Of a DNA stretch of 8,243 nucleotides, positions 1 to 4,585 are shown one piece after another. Where the stretch lies: assembly GCA_031254385.1 (NCBI GenBank), contig JAIRUO010000087.1:1-8243 (forward strand), given 5' to 3'. The DNA comes from Treponema sp. (GTDB taxonomy: Bacteria; Spirochaetota; Spirochaetia; Treponematales; Breznakiellaceae). The notes under the pieces are model-generated. The model was not told where the DNA came from and ran no database searches. It was given only the letters and a program-made list of their open reading frames with translations. How positions within the stretch are numbered: position 1 is the stretch's first letter; every line of letters starts with the position of its first letter. Made by a program: the position numbers and the translations under genes.

Positions 1-215
1 CCGGCAAGCATTTTGGGTTCCTTGCCCGTTAAAATCCAGTCGTATGAATAGCCGTACAATTGCTCGATAGCCATTGCCGTCCTGTTGGACATTCCCGATT
101 CATCCCTGATGACCTTGGAAATATAGCTGTCCGTTACTTTGATGCTTCTGGCGAAATCTTTCTGTTTTAATCCGCTCGCGTTGATTATTAATCTCATCCG
201 GTCAGACAGGGCCAT
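1..215 (-). CDS. XRE/Cro-CI family helix-turn-helix regulator (3' end beyond window)
   Basis: Reading the minus strand from the ATG at 215-213 gives 71 residues that begin MALSDRMRLIINASGLKQKD and stay open to the left edge, so the C-terminus is missing. Residues about 4-60 have the layout of the HTH_3 (XRE) DNA-binding domain: helix 2 around KQKDFARSI, a turn, and recognition helix 3 around DSYISKVIRDE, followed by a YGYSYDWILTGKEP segment that is common just after the HTH in phage-type repressors. An in-frame ATG at 233-231 would add MRVFCL; neither start has a clear Shine-Dalgarno, and 215 is chosen because the domain starts there. The gene diverges from the small gene at 348, with the promoter region between them, the arrangement of a self-regulating repressor. 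Family assignment is firm; its target is unknown. Confidence 0.85.
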   Translation of the reverse strand, partial: MALSDRMRLIINASGLKQKDFARSIKVTDSYISKVIRDESGMSNRTAMAIEQLYGYSYDWILTGKEPKMLA

Positions 216-283
216 AAGACAGAATACCCGCATAAATACGGCAGGTCAACGGAGATTTTTTTTAAAAAACAGGTTTTCTTCTC

Positions 284-312
284 TTGACAATGTATAAATT
301 CAATGATTAAAT
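284..312 (+). promoter_or_regulatory. Sigma70-type promoter of the small gene at 348
   Basis: A perfect TTGACA at 284-289 is followed, after 17 bases, by TTAAAT at 307-312 (4 of 6 against TATAAT). An AT-rich stretch with TATAG at 313-317 lies just downstream. The expected transcript would start near 319 and reach the ATG at 348. The site lies between the divergent HTH gene and the small gene, so it is a likely operator region for that regulator. Confidence 0.6.
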
Positions 313-347
313 TATAGTAACTACAATTCGATAAAAAGGCGATATGT

Positions 348-530
348 ATGGATCACTGCAAGTTAAAGGATGAAATTATCAGTTTTGTCCGGAATTCCCC
401 GGAAGAGGTGAATTCCAAAGTGGCCGTTTTTATCGCCGGAATGCAGGCCCAGAAAAGCCTGACGGACTGCCGGCGGGAAACGGGAAACGGGGGTCGGGGG
501 TTCGAAATTAAGGAAACAGGACTCGTATGA
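348..530 (+). CDS. Small hypothetical protein divergent from an XRE regulator
   Basis: This encodes 60 residues with no signal peptide or membrane segment. The start ATG at 348 is preceded only by a weak purine stretch (AAAAAGG at about 335-341), but a good promoter lies at 284-312. Residues about 8-40 (DEIISFVRNSPEEVNSK, then VAVFIAGMQAQKSL) resemble the short helical tail seen at the C-terminus of many XRE-family regulators, in which a Pro-Glu-Glu segment is followed by a FIAGMQAQK-like helix. That likeness is recalled from the family and was not searched. The last 16 residues (from about RRETGNGG) are low-complexity and coincide with a G-rich DNA motif, so the C-terminus may be a degraded or readthrough end. 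A regulatory partner of the divergent HTH protein is a reasonable guess. Confidence 0.55.
   Translation: MDHCKLKDEIISFVRNSPEEVNSKVAVFIAGMQAQKSLTDCRRETGNGGRGFEIKETGLV
475..500 (+). other. G-quadruplex motif (G3-N4-G3-N4-G5-N2-G5)
   Basis: On the plus strand four guanine runs lie at 475-477, 482-484, 489-493 and 496-500, separated by AAAC, AAAC and TC. This satisfies the usual intramolecular quadruplex rule (four runs of at least three G, loops of 1-7). It lies in the 3' end of the 348-530 gene, about 50 bases before the Shine-Dalgarno of the lipoprotein gene, and the mRNA carries the G-rich strand. Formation is not shown by sequence alone. Confidence 0.6.
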
Positions 531-533
531 GTC
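520..533 (+). other. Short hairpin before the lipoprotein ribosome binding site
   Basis: GACTC (520-524), loop GTAT, GAGTC (529-533) forms a 5-bp stem that can be extended by one G-T and one A-T pair on the outside. It contains the TGA stop of the preceding small gene and ends 13 bases before the AAGGAG at 547. A similar 4-base-loop inverted repeat precedes the related lipoprotein gene at 2480. It is short, so a chance origin is possible. Confidence 0.35.
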
Positions 534-546
534 TTGAAATATTTTG

Positions 547-635
547 AAGGAGAAGACAATGGCAAACAAAAAAATTTGGCTGGTAATACTGGTCATGGCG
601 CTGGTATTCGGAATGGCGGTTGTTGGATGTGATGA
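547..635 (+). repeat. Lipoprotein leader cassette, copy 1
   Basis: This 89-bp block, covering the AAGGAG ribosome binding site, the start and the coding sequence through the lipobox Cys-Asp, matches 2468-2556 with 8 mismatches by my alignment and no gaps. Sequence before and after the block is unrelated in the two places, so the leader behaves as a shuffled module. Confidence 0.85.
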
Positions 636-801
636 CGGCTCAAAAAATGGCGGTTCAACAGAAGACAATTCAAATGAAAACGGTACACACACCACCCATA
701 CTTATGGTAGTTGGAAATATGTAACAACAAATGCCCAGGGTAAAGCGCTTTATACGAGAACTTGTACCGTTTGTGGCTATACGGATTCGGAGTACCGATA
801 A
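559..801 (+). CDS. Small lipoprotein with a CxxC motif
   Basis: The start is taken at ATG 559 because AAGGAG (547-552) lies 6 bases upstream; an upstream in-frame TTG at 544 would overlap that site. The product is 80 residues. Residues 1-23 form a lipoprotein signal peptide: MANKK, a hydrophobic core, and lipobox VVG before Cys24, followed by Asp-Asp. Asp at +2 retains lipoproteins in the inner membrane in E. coli, but the rule is not reliable in spirochaetes. Residues 25-47 are a Gly/Asn/Ser/Thr-rich spacer. Residues 46-80 (HTYGSWKYVTT then RTCTVCGYTDSEYR) contain a single Cys-x-x-Cys and resemble one unit of the tandem modules with the pattern HTYG.W....TCTVCG found in many secreted bacterial proteins. 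With one module it may be a truncated relative of longer paralogs. The metal-binding role is inferred. Confidence 0.85.
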   Translation: MANKKIWLVILVMALVFGMAVVGCDDGSKNGGSTEDNSNENGTHTTHTYGSWKYVTTNAQGKALYTRTCTVCGYTDSEYR

Positions 802-820
802 CTAAGGAAGGGGCACGCTA

Positions 821-833
821 GGTGACTGTCACC
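821..833. repeat. Perfect 13-bp inverted repeat
   Basis: GGTGAC T GTCACC is a perfect palindrome with one central base. As RNA it could fold as a 5-bp hairpin with loop CUG; as DNA it is the size of a dimeric operator half-site pair. It lies 20 bases after the lipoprotein stop and just before the branched fold at 847-917. Confidence 0.5.
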
Positions 834-846
834 ATCTGGGAAAATT

Positions 847-917
847 GCCGCTGATTCAGGTAGCCTGACGTTCACGTTGAAAGTTTTTCAACGGTCGGTC
901 TGACAGCGGCTTTTTTT
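847..917 (+). terminator. Branched stem with T-run: terminator or 3' end of a structured RNA
   Basis: GCCGCTG (847-853) pairs perfectly with CAGCGGC (904-910), and the closing stem is followed immediately by seven Ts (911-917). Inside it are two further perfect hairpins: TCAGG/CCTGA (856-860/864-868, loop TAG) and CGTTGAAA/TTTCAACG (875-882/886-893, loop GTT). The result is a three-way-junction shape rather than a simple terminator hairpin. It lies 45 bases after the lipoprotein stop and would end that transcript. It does not match a riboswitch class I recognise. Confidence 0.6.
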
Positions 918-1076
918 AGATACAACTACTATTGGGCATTTAGATTAGTGTTGACCGTAATTCTCGGCGGTATTCTTTTTCCCATAGAAGTTATAAAAAT
1001 AATAATTGCCCTCAGAAAGGCAAAAAAGATCGATACTGATATTGCGCATAATACCTCAGGGGATACCAATGGATGA
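864..1076 (+). pseudogene. C-terminal remnant of a membrane protein
   Basis: The frame from 864 to the TGA at 1074-1076 has no ATG start but reads as convincing protein: from 921 it gives YNYYWAFRLVLTVILGG, a hydrophobic stretch through FPIEVIKIIIAL, then a basic cytoplasmic-type tail (RKAKKIDTD...) ending in TNG. The hydrophobic part is long enough for one or two membrane helices. The frame is closed by TAG at 861-863, and its upstream portion overlaps the terminator-like fold, so the 5' part of the gene appears lost. The stop overlaps the ATG of the SH3b remnant at 1069, suggesting the two were once a coupled pair. I do not recognise the family. Confidence 0.55.
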
Positions 1077-1278
1077 TAATGACTGGAACCGTGCTTACAC
1101 TAAAATGTAATCTCCGATGTACTGAATGTTAGACACGGACCGTCTGCGGAACAGGACATTGTCGGGCAATTGGCAAAAGACACCCGTGTCGAGGTTATCG
1201 ACAATGGCGGGCAATGAGTGGAAAATAAAATACGGAAATATTGAAGGGTATGTTAATTCTGATTTCTTACGGCGTTAA
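1069..1278 (+). pseudogene. SH3b (bacterial SH3) domain gene broken by two frameshifts
   Basis: ATG 1069 follows an AGGGGA ribosome binding site (about 1058-1063) and gives MDDNDWNRAYTK before a TAA at 1108-1110. The +2 frame then continues as VISDVLNVRHGPSAEQD, IVGQLAKDTRVEVIDNGG and Gln (to 1214), where TGA interrupts at 1215. One frame over it continues from 1219 as WKIKYGNIEGYVNSDFLRR to the TAA at 1276-1278. Joined, these make one SH3_3 domain: the LNVRSGPS-type opening strand, the G.L.K.T.V.V core, and WWKIKYGN.EGYV. The second lesion looks like a one-base insertion in TGGTGG (now TGAGTGG). SH3b domains usually bind cell-wall peptides; a product of about 70 residues would be a small wall-binding or regulatory protein. 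Sequencing error is the main alternative to a true pseudogene. Confidence 0.75.
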
Positions 1279-1316
1279 AAGAGGTTTTCTTTGGCTAATA
1301 TATTTGGAGGATAGTT

Positions 1317-2420
1317 ATGAAGAAAATGTGGATTTTGGCGGTTTTTGGATTAGTGTGTATCTTTGCGGTCGTTGGGCAAAACGCGGTAGATATGGATGCC
1401 GCCATAGAACAGGCGGGCGGGGATATCAACCTCAGACTGGCTATGGGGCCCCGGGTGGCTGTGTTGAATTTCAGTTCCCCCACAAATGATCTTTCCTCAT
1501 ACGTTGTTAGAGAGCTGGCGCTTATTCTGGAAAGAAGCCGAAGTTCCGTAGTAATCCGGCAGGACATAGACTGCGCCCTTGGTGCGGCTAATCTCAGGGT
1601 GTCCGGTGAAGTAACCGACGCGGCTGCCCGGCAGATCGGCAGAACCCTTAACGCCCAATTCGTCGTAACCGGCTCGTGGGAAAAAACCGGCGATACATAT
1701 CGTTTCAGGACCAGGTTGATAAGCGTCATTGACGGCGTCGTTTCTACAACTTCAACGATCACCGTCAGGGACAGTGCCCATGTTCGGCAGTTGCTCGGTC
1801 AGCCGCAGCAAGCAGCAACCCCCACGCCGGCTCCCGCGCCTGCGCCAACTCCAACTCCGAGACCTGCGACTCCGGTTACGCCTGCTCCAACTCCTGCTGT
1901 CCGCATTTACCGAATCGGCGAAACTGGCCCTGCGGGCGGCCTTATCTTTTACGACAAGGGAAACAACTCAAGCGGCTGGCGGTATTTGGAAGCTGCGCCG
2001 GAGGATCTTCCCCGCAGATTGAAGTGGTCAACGGAAAGGTTTGAGACCGATTATGAATTTGATCGAAGTGTTGGAAAAGGGAAGCCAAACACCCATGCAA
2101 TCATGACGGGGGCGGCAAAAATAGGCGGCGGTTTCGGCTGGGCTGCTCAGGCTTGTACTGCCTTAACGATAAACGGTTTTAATGATTGGTTCCTCCCCTC
2201 AAGAGATGAGCTGCATTATATGTACGGTCATCTGCATATGCAGGGATTGGGGGGGTTTAGAAATGAATCGTACTGGTCATCGACTTTTTCACATTTAGCT
2301 TTCTCTACTGTCGTCTATGTTTGGAGAGAAGATTTTTCCAATGGAGAGCAGCATAATACCAGTACTAATGACTTTGAATTCCGTGTCCGCCCCATACGGC
2401 AGGTTCCGGGGCCTGGTTGA
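1317..2420 (+). CDS. Secreted CsgG/LpoB-like protein fused to a DUF1566 domain
   Basis: The product is 367 residues; ATG 1317 follows GGAGG at 1306-1310. Residues 1-20 are a Sec signal peptide without a lipobox Cys (cleavage probably near VVG-Q). Residues about 46-160 have the CsgG/LpoB-type fold pattern: the strand RVAVLNFSS, a helix with ELALILERS, VVIRQDID, then GRTLNAQFVVTGSWEKTGDTY and a final strand over the RLISVIDG region. Related domains form outer-membrane pores or activate peptidoglycan synthases; here only an envelope role is inferred. Residues 162-195 are a Pro/Thr/Ala linker. Residues about 198-364 are a DUF1566 (Lcl C-terminal-like) domain with the hallmarks GPAGGLIFYDKG, GWAAQACTAL, FNDWFLPSRDEL and YWSSTF. 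In Legionella Lcl this domain binds glycosaminoglycans. The DUF1566 half is paralogous to the next gene, 59 bases downstream. Confidence 0.88.
   Translation: MKKMWILAVFGLVCIFAVVGQNAVDMDAAIEQAGGDINLRLAMGPRVAVLNFSSPTNDLSSYVVRELALILERSRSSVVIRQDIDCALGAANLRVSGEVTDAAARQIGRTLNAQFVVTGSWEKTGDTYRFRTRLISVIDGVVSTTSTITVRDSAHVRQLLGQPQQAATPTPAPAPAPTPTPRPATPVTPAPTPAVRIYRIGETGPAGGLIFYDKGNNSSGWRYLEAAPEDLPRRLKWSTERFETDYEFDRSVGKGKPNTHAIMTGAAKIGGGFGWAAQACTALTINGFNDWFLPSRDELHYMYGHLHMQGLGGFRNESYWSSTFSHLAFSTVVYVWREDFSNGEQHNTSTNDFEFRVRPIRQVPGPG
2271..2369 (+). repeat. Near-identical tract in DUF1566 gene 1
   Basis: These 99 bases match 2945-3043 with a single mismatch (TTTGGAGAG against TTTGGCGAG), whereas the preceding 350 bases of the same two domains differ at many positions, including third-codon bases. 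The sharp step in identity marks a recent conversion or recombination tract. Confidence 0.85.
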
Positions 2421-2439
2421 AATTAGAGTTAGAAAAAAA

Positions 2440-2459
2440 TATAGATGTGATCATCTATA
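2440..2459. promoter_or_regulatory. Inverted repeat upstream of the DUF1566 lipoprotein
   Basis: TATAGATG (2440-2447), spacer TGAT, CATCTATA (2452-2459) is a perfect 8-bp inverted repeat in the 59-base gap between the two DUF1566 genes, 8 bases before the AAGGAG at 2468. It could be a protein operator or an mRNA hairpin limiting access to the ribosome binding site. No T-run follows, so it is not a Rho-independent terminator. Confidence 0.55.
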
Positions 2460-2467
2460 AATATATT

Positions 2468-2556
2468 AAGGAGAAAACAATGGCAAACAAAAAATCTTGG
2501 TTGGTAATACTGGTAATGGTGCTGGTATTCGGAATGACGGTTGTGGGATGTGATGA
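2468..2556 (+). repeat. Lipoprotein leader cassette, copy 2
   Basis: Second copy of the 89-bp leader module at 547-635, from the AAGGAG through the lipobox Cys-Asp-Glu codons, with 8 substitutions. Here it is joined to a DUF1566 domain instead of the CxxC module. Confidence 0.85.
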
Positions 2557-3094
2557 GATAGAGGATCTAATTGACCTCAACTACAAAGTCGGCGGAACTG
2601 GCCCTGCGGGCGGCCTTATCTTTTACGACAAGGGAGACAACTCAAACGGCTGGCGGTATTTGGAAGCCGCACCAGAGGATCTTCCTGGCAAACTGAAATG
2701 GTCGTCGGAAAGGTTTGACTCTGATTATGAGTTTGAGCGAGCTGTTGGCAAAGGGAAACCAAACACCCAAGCAATCATGGCGGGCGCGGCGAAAATTGGA
2801 GGTGGCTTCGGCTGGGCAGCTCAGGCTTGTACTGCCTTGACGGTAAACGGTTATAATGATTGGTTTCTCCCCTCAAGGGATGAACTGCATTATATGTACG
2901 GTCACCTGCATATGCAAGGATTGGGGGACTTTAAAAAAGAAGACTACTGGTCATCGACTTTTTCACATTTAGCTTTCTCTACTGTCGTCTATGTTTGGCG
3001 AGAAGATTTTTCCAATGGAGAGCAGCATAATACCAGTACTAATACCGCTGAACTCCGTGTCCGCCCCATACGACAGGTTCCGGGGGCTGATTGA
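2480..3094 (+). CDS. DUF1566-domain lipoprotein
   Basis: The start is taken at ATG 2480, six bases after AAGGAG (2468-2473). The frame stays open back to a TTG at 2417, but that would place non-signal residues ahead of a clear lipoprotein leader. The product is 204 residues: signal peptide 1-23 (MANKKSW, hydrophobic core, VVG) and lipidated Cys24, a short acidic spacer, then a DUF1566 domain from about residue 36 to 200 with GPAGGLIFYDKG, GWAAQACTAL, YNDWFLPSRDEL and YWSSTFSHL. It is a paralog of the C-terminal half of the preceding gene but lacks the CsgG-like part. It is probably surface- or periplasm-facing and membrane-anchored. Ligand unknown; adhesion or carbohydrate binding is possible by analogy with Legionella Lcl. 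The 3' third has been homogenised with the upstream copy. Confidence 0.9.
   Translation: MANKKSWLVILVMVLVFGMTVVGCDEIEDLIDLNYKVGGTGPAGGLIFYDKGDNSNGWRYLEAAPEDLPGKLKWSSERFDSDYEFERAVGKGKPNTQAIMAGAAKIGGGFGWAAQACTALTVNGYNDWFLPSRDELHYMYGHLHMQGLGDFKKEDYWSSTFSHLAFSTVVYVWREDFSNGEQHNTSTNTAELRVRPIRQVPGAD
2945..3043 (+). repeat. Near-identical tract in DUF1566 gene 2
   Basis: Partner of 2271-2369: 99 bases with one mismatch. Identity falls again after the shared ACTAAT codons, although the last 45 bases of both genes are still similar. Confidence 0.85.
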
Positions 3095-3137
3095 AATTTT
3101 GAACTTTCAAATCCAAGTTAACAAGGGGGAATGATCT

Positions 3138-3443
3138 ATGGGTCCACGAGAGAAAGAATTAATCGGAAAAATATTTAAAGACAAAGACGGCAAACCCTAT
3201 CAAGACGTACGTTTTCTTCAAGTTCCAAACAGAAAATATGCAACTGGTTATATGGTAACCGTATTAAATTTTCGTGATGGAAAACTCCATGGTTCTCCCG
3301 CCATTGTTTATCCTGATGGCTGGGAAGAAGATTGGGAAGACGGTAATTTCATCAAGGTTTCACGACCACCCTACAATCAAGAGGCCCGTAAAGAATTTGA
3401 GAAAAATATGGTGATCACGAAAGAAGTGTTAGATGCCACATAA
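3138..3443 (+). CDS. Small MORN-like hypothetical protein
   Basis: The product is 101 residues, with no signal peptide or membrane helix. ATG 3138 follows AGGGGGA (3124-3130) at 7 bases. Residues about 44-72 (NFRDGKLHGSPAIVYPDGW, then acidic EEDWEDGNF) match the style of the MORN-repeat variant, in which DGKLHG, an aromatic-Pro/Asp-Gly turn and a second Gly turn form a beta hairpin; only one clear unit is visible. The N-terminal 35 residues are charged and unrecognised. It lies 43 bases after the DUF1566 lipoprotein and 14 bases before the three-TM gene, consistent with one operon. MORN-type repeats mediate protein or membrane contacts in other systems; no specific function can be assigned here. 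Confidence 0.75.
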   Translation: MGPREKELIGKIFKDKDGKPYQDVRFLQVPNRKYATGYMVTVLNFRDGKLHGSPAIVYPDGWEEDWEDGNFIKVSRPPYNQEARKEFEKNMVITKEVLDAT

Positions 3444-3457
3444 TTAGGAGGTGTAAA

Positions 3458-3895
3458 ATGGAAAATATTACAGAGTGGTTTAATAATTTTACATTGCCGA
3501 CGGGTTTATTTGAATATGTCATAATTGCCGCTGTAATTGTAGCTATAATGGCTTTGCTTAGAAAAATTTTTCCTACCGCGTCGATGATCGTCAATATAGT
3601 TATCGCTGTAGCTGCCGTAATTTTAGCGTTCAAAAACCTTCATTGGTGGTTGGCACTGAGGGCGGTTGTAATTTTTCTTGTACTGATGTTTATCGTGAAA
3701 ATTATCGCCTCTCTTTCTGAGAAGCCGGGAGTTACAGCGAGTATTCGATACAAGGGCAAAGGTCAATATGAAACGACATATCATCTCCCGAAGCAAAATA
3801 CAGACGATAACCGGTCAAATGCATCGAATACTCGTTATAAAGGCAAAGATGCTGACGGGAATGATGTATTTGAATTTACAAGCAAAAAGAGATAA
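3458..3895 (+). CDS. Three-TM membrane protein with a duplicated RYKGK tail
   Basis: The product is 145 residues; ATG 3458 has a strong AGGAGGT (3445-3451). Hydrophobic segments lie at about residues 18-34, 43-58 and 64-86, separated by Arg35-Lys36 and Lys59. The positive-inside rule is ambiguous because both loops carry basic residues. The C-terminal 55 residues are hydrophilic and hold a degenerate duplication: RYKGKGQYETTYHL (97-110) and RYKGKDADGNDVFEF (126-140), joined by an Asn/Asp/Ser linker. Each half resembles a small beta-hairpin. I do not recognise the family. Tight spacing with the upstream MORN-like gene and the downstream peptidase gene suggests it is the membrane component of the same unit. 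Confidence 0.8.
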   Translation: MENITEWFNNFTLPTGLFEYVIIAAVIVAIMALLRKIFPTASMIVNIVIAVAAVILAFKNLHWWLALRAVVIFLVLMFIVKIIASLSEKPGVTASIRYKGKGQYETTYHLPKQNTDDNRSNASNTRYKGKDADGNDVFEFTSKKR

Positions 3896-3943
3896 AGGTG
3901 AGTTTCATTGGAATATGACGAAGCATCATGAGGAAAGTCAACA

Positions 3944-4585
3944 TTGGACTATCTAAGTAAAATCCCCAACATAATCGGCGCGGTTATTATTGGTGGCGTT
4001 CTCGGTACTATTTTGGGCCTTTTCGGTCTCATAGGCGGGGCGGTGGGCGGCTGGTTTCTTGGCGGTATAGTCGGGAAAAAACTTCTCTTAGTGCTTATAC
4101 TGCTCCTGCCCGCTTGGGGTTTTCTGATACGTCCTCCGGTAAACGGGGGAACGGTGACCTCTTCGTATGGTCTGCGAATGGCCCACGGCCGTTTTTTTCA
4201 TAACGGAACCGACATTGGCCTTCCCACCGGATCTCCAGTTAAGTCATCTTCCTGGGGTACGGTAAGAGAGGCCGGCTTTAGCGAGCAAAGGGGCAACTTT
4301 GTAATTATCAGACACCTTCCCGGTACCGAAAGCAGGTATTTGCATCTGGATTCGATAAATGTGGCAAAAGGGCAGAAGGTAAAACCCCATGCCATTATCG
4401 GCGCTGTTGGAAATACAGGCCTTTCAACAGGCAGCCATTTACACTTTGAAATAAGGTTAGTGGGAATACCGTTGCCCCCCTACGTCCTGTGCCTGCCGGG
4501 GAGGATTATGCAGAGATTTGATATTTATAAAAAGTTTGATTCGTTAGTTGAACAAAAACGCAGGGAGGAGATGAACAATGGATAA
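3944..4585 (+). CDS. Membrane-anchored M23 (LytM-type) metallopeptidase
   Basis: The product is 213 residues, starting at TTG 3944, seven bases after AGGAAA (3931-3936); no in-frame ATG precedes the hydrophobic region. The 48 bases between the upstream stop and this start also hold two tiny overlapping frames (TTG 3908 to 3931 and ATG 3928 to 3960), possibly leader peptides. Residues 10-44 are an uncharged glycine-zipper stretch (Gly about every fourth residue), enough for a membrane hairpin; Lys45-Lys46 and a helix at 47-62 follow. By positive-inside this puts the catalytic domain outside the cytoplasm. The M23 domain (about 66-172) keeps every expected residue: His86 and Asp90 (HNGTD), His134 (YLHL), and His165/His167 (SHLHFE). 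It should cut peptidoglycan cross-links. Residues 190-213 form a charged tail. The stop overlaps the Sel1 gene start by 8 bases, indicating translational coupling. Confidence 0.9.
   Translation: MDYLSKIPNIIGAVIIGGVLGTILGLFGLIGGAVGGWFLGGIVGKKLLLVLILLLPAWGFLIRPPVNGGTVTSSYGLRMAHGRFFHNGTDIGLPTGSPVKSSSWGTVREAGFSEQRGNFVIIRHLPGTESRYLHLDSINVAKGQKVKPHAIIGAVGNTGLSTGSHLHFEIRLVGIPLPPYVLCLPGRIMQRFDIYKKFDSLVEQKRREEMNNG

Noticed and set aside
363..695. Minus-strand frame of 110 residues opposite the small gene and lipoprotein
   Set aside because: No ribosome binding site, no recognisable domain, and it spans two plus-strand genes that have good starts.
847..917. Integron attC recombination site, since treponemes can carry integrons
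   Set aside because: The imperfect palindrome is the right size, but the RYYYAAC and GTRRRRY-type core sites are not at its outer ends; the GTT...AAC bases sit in the inner hairpin instead.
1295..1762. Minus-strand frame of 155 residues opposite the CsgG-like gene
   Set aside because: Shadow of a well-supported secreted protein with a strong ribosome binding site and recognisable domains.
1729..2022. Alternative-frame Leu/Arg-rich frame over the Pro-rich linker
   Set aside because: Its composition comes from out-of-frame reading of CCN/ACN repeats; no ribosome binding site.
3091..3111. AT-rich hairpin (TTGAAA/TTTCAA) after the DUF1566 lipoprotein as a terminator
   Set aside because: The stem is only 5-6 A/T-rich pairs and no T-run follows; the next gene is 43 bases away on the same strand.
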